Positions 1 to 6,867 of a DNA stretch of 64,000 bases are shown one piece after another. This DNA is from Vreelandella subterranea. GTDB taxonomy: Bacteria; Pseudomonadota; Gammaproteobacteria; Pseudomonadales; Halomonadaceae. Made by a program: the position numbers and the translations under genes. The number at the start of each line of letters is the position of its first letter. Position 1 is the stretch's first letter. The notes beneath the pieces are model-generated. The model had not been told where the DNA came from, searched no databases, and saw nothing but the letters and a program-made list of their open reading frames with translations. The stretch spans positions 1 through 64,000 of the forward strand of contig NZ_FOGS01000011.1 in the NCBI RefSeq assembly GCF_900111305.1, given 5' to 3'.

Positions 1-260
1 TCGCAACACCATTGCATCTCGCGGCTGGAGGTGATGCCTTTTGAGTAAGCAAACAGGATGATCTTCAACAAGATGGCCGGATCATAGGCCAGCCGACCGG
101 TCGCGTCGTTTCGATACTTGGGATGGAAAACGGATAAATCGAGCTTGTGCTCGATCAGGTAGTGTACGGCGTGTTCGAAGGTGCCTGGCTGGAGCTGATC
201 TTGGTAATTGATCACCACCATGGCGTTCTGATCGTAGTTATAAGCCTTGAAGCGCGGCAT
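1..260 (-). mobile_element. IS1182-family transposase, N-terminal part (cut by window edge)
   Basis: Reading leftwards from an ATG at 260, an open frame of about 86 codons runs off the window edge without a stop. It begins MPRFKAYNYDQNAMVVINYQ and continues with LQPGTF, LIEHKLDLSVF, GRLAYDPAILLKIILFAYSKG and SSREMQW. I recognise this as the conserved N-terminus of IS1182-family DDE transposases, which cut and paste their own element. The start is the first ATG of the frame. The terminal sequence to its right (about 300-329, ending TCTACAGCC) looks like the IS end and touches an attC-like site at 328. Only about a fifth of a normal transposase is present, so whether the copy is intact cannot be told. 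Confidence 0.85.
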
Positions 261-327
261 GCTGACCACTCCTCGTCTGTTTCCTCGATCCTATCAAAAC
301 TTAGGGGCCAGCGGGGTTTTTCTACAG

Positions 328-411
328 CCTCAACGCTTGCAGCATGCGCGCCCATGGAATGGAGCCGAAGGCGCAATGTAATGAGCGTCGCTGTGCCTGC
401 ACTGGTTAGGA
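328..411 (-). other. attC-like recombination site 1
   Basis: An 84 bp imperfect palindrome running from CCTCAACGC on the left to GGTTAGGA on the right, directly after the stop codon of the HEPN-like gene (stop at 415-417). Inner arms GCAGCATGCGCG (about 340-351) and CGTCGCTGTGCCTGC (about 387-401) are nearly the same as in site 2, so the two are homologous. An insertion sequence end abuts its left core. Confidence 0.65.
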
Positions 412-414
412 ATT

Positions 415-1236
415 TTAAGCACCGTTTTCTGGCCGTGCCCCACGAGCCCACATGGCTTCGTCAGCCTCGGTCTTGAAAGTTTTATGTATCACAAAGTCTA
501 GGAAAACTTTGGTCTTCAAAAGGTCATCATGTGATATTTCGGCCTGCTCGTTCTGCGAGTGTGCCACTTGACTAGATCGAATACGATATACGGTCCGAAG
601 CTCTTCTATGAGTTCCTCATCTCTGGTCAATGTGCGAATTGCTCTTTGCAAATCGCGGAGCTCATTGGAGAGTTTTCGAACCTTTAGAATACGATTGGCT
701 ACAAAGTGCTCTAATGCACGGTAAAAACAAAGGAATGACTCTCGGCGAAAGTTCAGCTCTAAGATGTTCAATCGCATAAGCAGCAAGCCTCGTAGATATT
801 CCCCTACGAGAACTGGGGTTCGCTCACGAGCGATAATGCCAAATATCAGAGCCGAATTCTCAATATGAAGATCATTGATTTGCTGACGTTCTGGATACTC
901 CGTCTCTGGATTGACAACGAGCGCAGCTTTTCGCCAGTTCAAACCATCCAAGTCATCTGCTACGGTTAGAATCGGGTGAGCCCACGGATCTTCGTCAAGC
1001 GTAAAAGTCCCCATAGCCCCTACATTGAGAGCGATCAGCATTGCATTGATAACATGGTTACAGTCATGAATTTGCTTAGATTCGGGGGCATCTTCAGCAG
1101 CCGGACGCACCGATAAAACGAAATCTTGCTCGCGCACGGTATGGATGCGAATATTTGATTCTGGAAGTTGAAACAGCCGAAAAGCATCAGGCGTGAGCGT
1201 ATGCGAATCGGTGCGAATTCTACTTGAGACCCACAT
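415..1236 (-). CDS. Cassette-borne protein with C-terminal HEPN-like domain
   Basis: A 273 aa soluble protein of unknown function. I chose the ATG at 1236 (MWVSSRIRTD) over the GTG at 1260, because the GTG lies inside the neighbouring attC core while the ATG follows the core by about 12 bases, as cassette genes do. No signal peptide or membrane segment is visible. The C-terminal third is helical and charged, with YRALEHFVANRIL and, near residue 235, RSSQVAH, which fits the R-x(4-6)-H signature of HEPN nucleases; it resembles Apea-like HEPN proteins. The N-terminal half is not recognised. HEPN proteins commonly act as RNases in defence or toxin systems. That role is an inference from one motif and the company of a TIR gene. 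Confidence 0.55.
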   Translation of the reverse strand: MWVSSRIRTDSHTLTPDAFRLFQLPESNIRIHTVREQDFVLSVRPAAEDAPESKQIHDCNHVINAMLIALNVGAMGTFTLDEDPWAHPILTVADDLDGLNWRKAALVVNPETEYPERQQINDLHIENSALIFGIIARERTPVLVGEYLRGLLLMRLNILELNFRRESFLCFYRALEHFVANRILKVRKLSNELRDLQRAIRTLTRDEELIEELRTVYRIRSSQVAHSQNEQAEISHDDLLKTKVFLDFVIHKTFKTEADEAMWARGARPENGA

Positions 1237-1242
1237 AAGTAT

Positions 1243-1326
1243 TCCTAACGCCCGCAGCACGCGCGGCTTTGTAGTGATGGCGAAACCGCAACGAAAAAGC
1301 CGTCGCTGTGGCTGCGATTGTTATGC
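1243..1326 (-). other. attC-like recombination site 2
   Basis: An 84 bp imperfect palindrome from TCCTAACG to GTTATGC, between the HEPN-like gene start (1236) and the stop of the YaaC-like gene (1329). It carries the arms GCAGCACGCGCGG and CCGTCGCTGTGGCTGC, matching attC site 1. Its left core gives GTTAGGA on the minus strand, an ordinary cassette insertion point, only a few bases before the next start codon. Confidence 0.7.
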
Positions 1327-1328
1327 GC

Positions 1329-2357
1329 TTAGAAGCTGGCATAGGCTTTTAAAACACTCTGCCCAAGGACATTTGCAGTTGCCAAGTACAAAAACTGCTT
1401 TGGTTGAGTTCCCAGAAACTCACTCATTAACCACTGCTCTTTATCAGAGAATATCTTGTCAAACATATATGGGTGATAACGAGTAATAGACCCCAAGTAA
1501 AACATCATCATGTAAATAATAGACTCTTGGCTATATCGATTATCCGGACAGGTCGATAGGTACATCGTATAACCGCTATTTCCTATAAAATACCAAATTC
1601 CCTTGTTTTTTATCTGTGCTGACAAGTTTGCATAATCAGCTCTTTTAGGCTGATAGCTATTCATGTTTATTGACTCCGTATATATGGTATTTCCATCTTC
1701 ATCTATGGATATACTGTAGCCTCTGGCGATTAAATCCGTTGATTGTGCAGAGCTACATTGGAGCATTGCTTTAAAGATGAGCGCCTTGCCATGCTTATAC
1801 AGGTGATATTTTCTTATTCTAACGAAAATTTCTGACTGACTATAGATTTCACTATATGCGCGGTGAACACCGACACAATGATTAAGTATATTTTTAGTAT
1901 TGAGAGTCAAGTCGCTAGTAGTTATTCCTGGATCAAATAACGAAACCAACTCATGCGCCACCTGCACTATTTGTTGCTTCTGTCTTTGCTTTACTATTTC
2001 GGAGTTTATGAACTTGTGTTTATGATCTTCTTTCATTCCATGCATGTACATTCTGGAGGGCCCGAATGTACCGCGAATGTTGATCATAATTTTAGAAAGG
2101 TTTAGAAAAGAATAATAATAGAGGAGCGGCTGACTTTTTACTGGGCTACCTTCTGCGCTCTGGTAAAAGTGCTTTGCCTGCTCGAGCAAAGACCTGAGAA
2201 ACTCTTCTTTCTTTCGGTCTGACGATGCCTTCTTGATGACATAGTCCCAAAAAGACCATATATCTGAAATAACCAACTTTTCATTTTTACCTAAATTTAC
2301 TACAGATGACTGCCTAGCAAACAAAGGAAATCCATATTTTTCTTCAACTTCTACCAT
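1329..2357 (-). CDS. YaaC-like protein
   Basis: A 342 aa protein starting MVEVEEKYGFPLF at 2357, with the stop three bases before the attC site. The N-terminal part holds LLEQAKHFYQSAEG followed by LLYYYSFLNLSKIMI (about residues 65-95), the pattern I associate with the YaaC family, whose biochemical role is not established. No membrane anchor is obvious. The gene is markedly AT-rich, with runs such as TAAAAAATG and codon use unlike the cob genes, as expected for a cassette gene. YaaC-like proteins recur in mobile and defence-associated contexts; that is family context, not proof of function. The leader between core site and start is about 55 bases. Confidence 0.6.
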   Translation of the reverse strand: MVEVEEKYGFPLFARQSSVVNLGKNEKLVISDIWSFWDYVIKKASSDRKKEEFLRSLLEQAKHFYQSAEGSPVKSQPLLYYYSFLNLSKIMINIRGTFGPSRMYMHGMKEDHKHKFINSEIVKQRQKQQIVQVAHELVSLFDPGITTSDLTLNTKNILNHCVGVHRAYSEIYSQSEIFVRIRKYHLYKHGKALIFKAMLQCSSAQSTDLIARGYSISIDEDGNTIYTESINMNSYQPKRADYANLSAQIKNKGIWYFIGNSGYTMYLSTCPDNRYSQESIIYMMMFYLGSITRYHPYMFDKIFSDKEQWLMSEFLGTQPKQFLYLATANVLGQSVLKAYASF

Positions 2358-2409
2358 GAATACGTCTCAATGAAATAGTTACTGTAAGATACTGATATCA
2401 GATGGCCAC

Positions 2410-2495
2410 GCATAACGCCACCCATAACCAGCAGTAAAAAATGGCGCGACAAAGGAGCGCCGCTTTTACTGTCTGAGTTGATGGGATTGTTAAAA
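2410..2495 (-). other. attC-like recombination site 3
   Basis: The clearest of the four sites. On the minus strand it starts TTTTAACAATC and ends GGCGTTATGC, textbook attC ends. The inner arms CAGTAAAA and TTTTACTG, with GGCGC and GCGCC inside, form a long stem with unpaired bulges. It directly follows the TGA of the TIR gene (2500-2502). Confidence 0.8.
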
Positions 2496-2499
2496 GTCA

Positions 2500-3441
2500 T
2501 CATGCCAACATTCGTCGCAAAGCGGGAGAAACATTATAAATATGAACGCCGCCACCAACAGTTTTTGATAAGTCTAAGTGACCATTGATATCGAGCAAAT
2601 CCAATATGTGGTCAATGAGTCTCTGAGAACAATTCGTTTCTTCTATTATTTTTGCATTTAATTTCATGTCTTTATTAACTATAAGCGAAATAACATCTCT
2701 GATTAAGCTTTGATACTCTGTCAAGTATGCGTTTAAATACGACTCCATGCCGTGTGTTGTGATCTGGTAATGTGAAAAACCTTCGCCGATGGTTCTAGAT
2801 AATTTTACAAATCCATTTCTATCTAACATTTCCAGTGAATCTTTCAATTCGTTCTCTGGAACAATCAGCTTGTCGTTCTCAATAAACAACTTGCCTGGGT
2901 TTATGATGTGGGCGTTATTTTCAAGATCATAATCACATGACTTTTTCAGTACAAGGTTATCTATTTGTGTAAGCCCAGGTATATCTGCTAATGCATGCTG
3001 TGTGTACGATGGAGGGGAGCCAAGAGAAGGCTTGGTCGAATGACCAAAGACTGATGCAATTATTCTATCGAGATTATCTTGGTAGTTATTGGTATCTTGC
3101 ACTCTTTCCCATACTGTAGATTTTAAACTTTCGGGTATATCACATTGGTCTATAACTACAGGAATAATCTTTGTGCCATTTGATATTTTATTAACAATAC
3201 TCGTATTTAATTCTTCTTTCACCCAAGGCTTCGAGATACTATAGCTAGACAAAACAACAATTACAGCTTGAGCTTCTTTTAGGCCTTCCTCAAATATCTT
3301 TTCCACCAGACTGTCACCAGGGAGCATTTCCCACTTATCTAGCCATGCATCAACCCCGTTTTGTCGCAACTTTTCAGCAAAACCCAAGACGAATCGTTCT
3401 TTATCTTCGCTTGCATGACTTACAAATACCTTAGGTGCCAT
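2500..3441 (-). CDS. TIR-domain protein with C-terminal helical/winged-helix-like region
   Basis: A 313 aa protein. The ATG at 3441 is chosen: it gives MAPKVFVSHASEDKERF, has GAGG seven bases upstream, and sits just inside the cassette; a longer frame back to 3618 would read through an attC site. Residues 4-130 are a TIR domain: FVSHASEDK, then AWLDKWEMLPGDSL with the Glu (of WEM) at the place of the catalytic NADase glutamate, then VIVVLSS and KPWVKEE. Residues about 190-310 contain two similar segments (DRNGFVKLSRTIGEG and DINGHLDLSKTVGGG), suggesting duplicated winged-helix-like units. Bacterial TIR proteins of this build deplete NAD or make cyclic ADP-ribose signals in antiphage defence. 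The activity here is inferred. Confidence 0.8.
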   Translation of the reverse strand: MAPKVFVSHASEDKERFVLGFAEKLRQNGVDAWLDKWEMLPGDSLVEKIFEEGLKEAQAVIVVLSSYSISKPWVKEELNTSIVNKISNGTKIIPVVIDQCDIPESLKSTVWERVQDTNNYQDNLDRIIASVFGHSTKPSLGSPPSYTQHALADIPGLTQIDNLVLKKSCDYDLENNAHIINPGKLFIENDKLIVPENELKDSLEMLDRNGFVKLSRTIGEGFSHYQITTHGMESYLNAYLTEYQSLIRDVISLIVNKDMKLNAKIIEETNCSQRLIDHILDLLDINGHLDLSKTVGGGVHIYNVSPALRRMLA

Positions 3442-3468
3442 AATTAATCCTCTAACTTCCTTGCTGAC

Positions 3469-3547
3469 TTCTAACGCCCATGTACAGCTGCGCGAGCTTG
3501 CGAGCGTCCGGCACCCGAAGGGTGCGAACTGGTACGCATGGTTATAG
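3469..3547 (-). other. attC-like recombination site 4
   Basis: A 79 bp site from TTCTAACGCCC to GTTATAG, upstream of the TIR gene. It contains the strong hairpin GCACCC-GAA-GGGTGC (about 3511-3525) and outer arms CCCATGTAC / GTACGCATGG. It should close the cassette that preceded the TIR cassette, but no intact minus-strand gene lies to its right, so that cassette is lost or degraded. Confidence 0.7.
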
Positions 3548-3557
3548 TGCAATTTCC

Positions 3558-3896
3558 ACAACCCTGCAAAGGCACTTTGCGAAGCGCTAGCGGAGCCACA
3601 CTTGGTACGTGACGGCAAGAAGAAGACAGTTGCCTACACCCCTAAATTTGCTTACTGGCACGCCGGAAAAGACACGCTGAAATTCCCGGCGCCACATAGC
3701 TTTCTTACGACGGAACGAAACCACTGAATTAAATGATGCCACGTTCCTTAATACCAGTTTTCTTGATGCTTACGAAGCGCCAGCTATAGGCACACCACTT
3801 GAAGACCCACTCCATTGCACCTATAACAGTGATTATACGCCCGGCTGCATAATATCAATGAATGTGCCGACGCGTTTATTGACATTATCTAGCCAG
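3558..3896 (+). pseudogene. Possible broken reading frame, unrecognised
   Basis: A plus-strand frame without a proper start reads EPHLVRDGKKKTVAYTP, then FAYWHAGKDTLKFPAPHSF, and stops at about 3724. A second frame overlapping its end continues TTELNDATFLNTSFLDAYE up to about 3895. The two pieces would join through a single frameshift near 3710. I do not recognise the product. It may be a decayed cassette gene, since it starts beside attC site 4, or simple chance. No ribosome binding site is seen. Confidence 0.25.
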
Positions 3897-4121
3897 CCAC
3901 ATACTCATAACCCATTGTTTTATAATGTATCAACCTGCTTACTTGGCAGCATAGACAAAATTCGCGTGCGCGCTTGTTTTGCTCTGTTAAACCATACTCT
4001 ATTCATAAAATTAGCTTAGGTCACGTGTCGGGAAGGTAAATTTTGTCGGTGGTGTGTTCAGGGTTGGAAAGGTGAGGAAGGAAACTCTGTACAAGTGATT
4101 GTTTTCGTTGGCTGATTTAAT

Positions 4122-4380
4122 GCTGATCGCCCAATGAATTGGGCTCCTACAACCCCCTCGACGCGGGCATTGATGACGTGATTATTTCTAGAATGGCAAT
4201 GTATGGTCCGTTGCAAGCCCATTGTAATGGGCTTCTGTAAGAGCCCGACTTCGTCGGGCGATCGTTTTTGGTGGCTGATTAAGCGCTGATTGCCCAATGA
4301 ATTGGGCTCCTACACGCCCCGTCAACGCGGGCTTGGTGGCACGATGGCTGCTGAATCGCGCGATGAATTGCGCTTCTGCA
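4122..4380. repeat. Cluster of REP-like palindromic repeats
   Basis: Two near-identical units at 4122-4151 and 4285-4314 share GCTGATYGCCCAATGAATTG followed by GGCTCCTAC. A diverged third unit lies at 4350-4380 (CGCGATGAATTGCGC). Between them are two more hairpins, AGCCCATTGTAATGGGCT (4216-4233) and GCCCGACTTCGTCGGGC (4243-4259). Flanks are also related (ACGCGGGC after each main unit). These look like the dispersed extragenic palindromes typical of gammaproteobacterial intergenic DNA. I see no gene between about 3900 and 4410. Confidence 0.75.
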
Positions 4381-4410
4381 GGCCACCGTACACTTCGCTG
4401 GATGGGCGTA

Positions 4411-4851
4411 TCAGGCTTTTAGGACGTAGCGGAGGGTTTCGACGACTTGATCGGTAGTGGTGCACCAGGCTTGGGCGCCTGCGTCGACTTCTTTCAGCGG
4501 GTGGACGATGTCTTCGCTGTGCAGGGTGATGTAGGGCTTGGCGAGGGCGGCGCAGTAGCCTGCGTCGAAGGCGGCGTTCCACTGTTTGTATTTATCGCCA
4601 AAGCGTACGACGACCAGGTCGGCCTGTTCGATCATGGTGCGGGTGCGGATGGCGTTGACCTTGGAGGACTGGTGGTCGCGCCAGAAGCTATTTTCGGGTT
4701 TGCCGAGGTGGTCGCCGGCGGCGTCCGAGGCGTCGTGGTCGGTCACCGGGGCGGTGAAGACGATATCCAGGCCTGCCGCGTCGGCGCCGCGTTGGATTTC
4801 GTCGCGCCAGTCGGTGTGGATCTCGCCGGATAGATAAACGTAAAAGCTCAT
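4411..4851 (-). CDS. ytoQ: YtoQ family protein
   Basis: A 146 aa protein beginning MSFYVYLSGEIHTDWRDEI at 4851, with AGGAG seven bases upstream; a longer frame to 4875 lacks a binding site. The fold has the look of a nucleoside 2-deoxyribosyltransferase-like domain (YLSGEIHTDW, then VVVRFGDKYKQWNAAFDAG), and the whole length matches the YtoQ family, a conserved group of unknown reaction. It is cytoplasmic, with no signal or membrane segment. It follows cobF on the same strand after 74 bases holding a short hairpin (4896-4912), so co-transcription is possible but nothing links it to B12 chemistry. Confidence 0.75.
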   Translation of the reverse strand: MSFYVYLSGEIHTDWRDEIQRGADAAGLDIVFTAPVTDHDASDAAGDHLGKPENSFWRDHQSSKVNAIRTRTMIEQADLVVVRFGDKYKQWNAAFDAGYCAALAKPYITLHSEDIVHPLKEVDAGAQAWCTTTDQVVETLRYVLKA

Positions 4852-4925
4852 GGTCGCTCCTGATAACGCAGTCATTTAGTCGATGCAGTTATTTTATGGA
4901 AAAACATTCCATATTGATACCGGCG

Positions 4926-5690
4926 TCAAATCAGCGGCTGTTTGGCCAGCAGGTAGATATCCATGATCCAGCCGTGCTGTTCGCGCAGGCTTGAGCGGCG
5001 CTGGATGATCTCGTCGCTGACCTCGCTTAGCCAGCCTTTGATCAGGCACTGTTTTTCCATGCCCAGGTAGGCGCCCCACCAGATGTAGGTATCGTCGGCG
5101 GGCAACGCGGTAAAGGCCCCGCCGCTGTCGAGCATGACGGCGACGGTGCCGGCGTCGCTTGGCCAGCCGCGTTCGCGCAGGCGGCGGCCGGTGGTGATCT
5201 GGATGGGCTCGGCGAGCGCATTCAGCGGTATGCGGTGTTCGGCGGTGAGTACCTGCAGGCTGGTGATGCCCGGCACCACCTCGACGTCGACCTCTCGCCC
5301 GGCAGCGCCCAGGCGTTCGGCGATGCGCAGGCTGCTGTCGTAAAGCGAGGGGTCGCCCCAGATCAGCAAGCCGACCCGCCCGCCTTCGGGCAGGTGGTGC
5401 GCCATCAGCGATGCCCACACTTCAGCGATGGCGTGGTGCCATTCATCGACGGCGCCAAGGTAATCGCCCTGCTCGCCGCGCTTAGGCAAGTCGAATTCGA
5501 CGATTTGAGCCTGCTCGGGCTCGCGCAGCAGGGTTTGGCACAGCAGGCGGCGCAGGTCGACCAGGTCGCTTTTGGCTTCGCCTTTGCGCGGCAGCAGGAT
5601 CAGGTCGGCGTCGTTGAGGGCGCGCACGGCGGCAAGCGTGACGTGGTCAGGGTTGCCCGTGCCGATGCCGATCAGCGAAAGCGTCGTCAT
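4926..5690 (-). CDS. cobF: Precorrin-6A synthase (deacetylating), CobF
   Basis: A 254 aa SAM-dependent methyltransferase that adds the C-1 methyl group to precorrin-5 and releases acetate, forming precorrin-6A in the aerobic pathway. The tetrapyrrole methylase signature is present: [20 protein letters not shown] at residues 5-24, [17 protein letters not shown] near 105, and VVPGITSLQ near 138. CobF is specific to the oxygen-dependent route, since anaerobic organisms use CbiD instead. Its ATG overlaps the stop of cobM (ATGA), so the cobL-cobE-cobM-cobF string is translationally coupled. Confidence 0.92.
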   Translation of the reverse strand: MTTLSLIGIGTGNPDHVTLAAVRALNDADLILLPRKGEAKSDLVDLRRLLCQTLLREPEQAQIVEFDLPKRGEQGDYLGAVDEWHHAIAEVWASLMAHHLPEGGRVGLLIWGDPSLYDSSLRIAERLGAAGREVDVEVVPGITSLQVLTAEHRIPLNALAEPIQITTGRRLRERGWPSDAGTVAVMLDSGGAFTALPADDTYIWWGAYLGMEKQCLIKGWLSEVSDEIIQRRSSLREQHGWIMDIYLLAKQPLI

Positions 5691-6490
5691 CTGTCGCGGC
5701 CCTCCTCGTCTGGCAGGTTGGCAAACGGCGAATCCGCGGTCTGTGGCCGAAAGCGGCGGTCGTAGCCCACGGCGTACAGCGCGCTTTCCTGGAAGTCCTG
5801 GCTCTCGAGCACCGGCCCGACCAGAATCAGCGCCGTCCGCTGCAGCGTGTTGGTAGCCAACGCCTCAATGGTGGACAGGCGCCCTCTGATGATTTTTTCA
5901 TCGGGCCAGCTGGCGCGCCATACAATGGCCACGGGGCAGTCACTGCCGTAGTAAGGAACCAGCGAGGCCACCACGCTTGCGAGGTTATGAACCGACAGGT
6001 GAATCGCCAGCGTTGCGCCGGTTTGGGCAAAGTTGGTCAGGGTTTCGTTGTCCGGCATGGCGCTGGCGCGCCCGGAGGTACGCGTTAGCACCACCGATTG
6101 CGCCACGCCCGGCAGGGTCAGTTCCTGACCCAAACTGGCCGCAGCGGCGGCAAAGGCGGGCACGCCGGGGGTGATGGTGTAGGGAATTTCAAGCTCGCGC
6201 AGGCGACGGGTCTGCTCGCCTACCGCCGACCATACCGAAAGATCCCCCGAGTGCAGCCGCACGACATCCTGCTCAGCCGCGTGGGCGGCCTGGATTTCCT
6301 CAATGATTTCGTCCAGCGATAGCGGCGCAGTGTTGACGATACGCGCCCCTGCCGGGCAATGCGCCAGCAGTTCTTGCGGCACCAGCGAGCCTGCGTAGAG
6401 GCACACCGGGCTCGCGGCAATCAGGTCGCGGCCGCGCAGCGTGATCAGGTCCGGGGCGCCTGGCCCGGCGCCGATGAAGTGTACGGTCAT
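5687..6490 (-). CDS. cobM: Precorrin-4 C11-methyltransferase, CobM
   Basis: A 267 aa member of the tetrapyrrole methylase family, transferring a methyl group from SAM to C-11 of precorrin-4 to give precorrin-5. It begins [20 protein letters not shown], the family's N-terminal motif, followed by [14 protein letters not shown] near residue 75 and [15 protein letters not shown] near 105. Length is normal for CobM. The stop and start codons overlap by ATGA on both sides, with cobE upstream and cobF downstream. Confidence 0.92.
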   Translation of the reverse strand: MTVHFIGAGPGAPDLITLRGRDLIAASPVCLYAGSLVPQELLAHCPAGARIVNTAPLSLDEIIEEIQAAHAAEQDVVRLHSGDLSVWSAVGEQTRRLRELEIPYTITPGVPAFAAAAASLGQELTLPGVAQSVVLTRTSGRASAMPDNETLTNFAQTGATLAIHLSVHNLASVVASLVPYYGSDCPVAIVWRASWPDEKIIRGRLSTIEALATNTLQRTALILVGPVLESQDFQESALYAVGYDRRFRPQTADSPFANLPDEEGRDR

Positions 6491-6867
6491 AATGATGTTC
6501 CTATGGCGATGGCCGCCGTTGCCTGCCGGTCAGCGGAAATGTGCCGTGGGCCGAGCAGCTGCGCCCCTGGCCCGGCGGCCAATAACGCCACCGCTTCGGC
6601 CACGCTGCCCGTGCCCCGCGCCTGTAGGCTTTGCGCGGATTGCGTGAGAGTGGTGACGCCTGGCAGGTGCGCATCGGCGACCAGAATGACATTGAGGCAG
6701 CGTGCCTGGCCCAGGCTTTGCACCAGCGGGCGCATGGATTGCGTAGCCGCCAGGGCGTCGATGGTCCCAAAGCGCTGGATCAGCGTATCGAGTAACGCCG
6801 CCAGCGAGGCGAGCGACGCACCGCGACGAAAACCAAAGCCCACGACTTTTAGCTCCCGCCCGTTCAT
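6487..6867 (-). CDS. cobE: CobE / CbiG C-terminal-like protein
   Basis: A 126 aa protein starting [18 protein letters not shown] at 6867. The start is fixed by an ATGA overlap with cobL; the frame stays open upstream to 7059 but that part lies inside cobL. It matches CobE, equivalent to the C-terminal domain of CbiG, with the pattern [21 protein letters not shown] and [15 protein letters not shown]. CobE is required for B12 synthesis in some aerobes, but its exact reaction is uncertain. It has no membrane or signal segment. Confidence 0.8.
   Translation of the reverse strand: MNGRELKVVGFGFRRGASLASLAALLDTLIQRFGTIDALAATQSMRPLVQSLGQARCLNVILVADAHLPGVTTLTQSAQSLQARGTGSVAEAVALLAAGPGAQLLGPRHISADRQATAAIAIGTSL

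Larger units (their letters stand above)
328..3547 (-). mobile_element. Integron-type gene cassette array without visible integrase (CALIN)
   Basis: Three genes share one orientation, and each is followed within a few bases by an imperfect palindrome of 79-86 bp. Each palindrome is bounded by a left core ending AAC (TCAAC, CTAAC, ATAAC) and a right core starting GTT (GTTAGG, GTTATG, GTTAAA, GTTATA). Each gene starts 11-60 bases after the core site of the preceding palindrome. Gene plus 3' attC, head to tail, is the definition of integron cassettes. No tyrosine recombinase IntI is in view, so this is either the far part of a chromosomal integron or a cluster of attC sites lacking an integrase. 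Base composition is clearly lower in GC than the cob genes next door. Confidence 0.7.

Noticed and set aside
3442-3618. N-terminal extension of the TIR protein
   Set aside because: It would translate through an attC site; the ATG at 3441 has a good binding site and starts the TIR domain directly.
4852-4925. Terminator between cobF and ytoQ
   Set aside because: The hairpin ATGGAA / TTCCAT is only six base pairs and AT-rich, with no proper T run after it.
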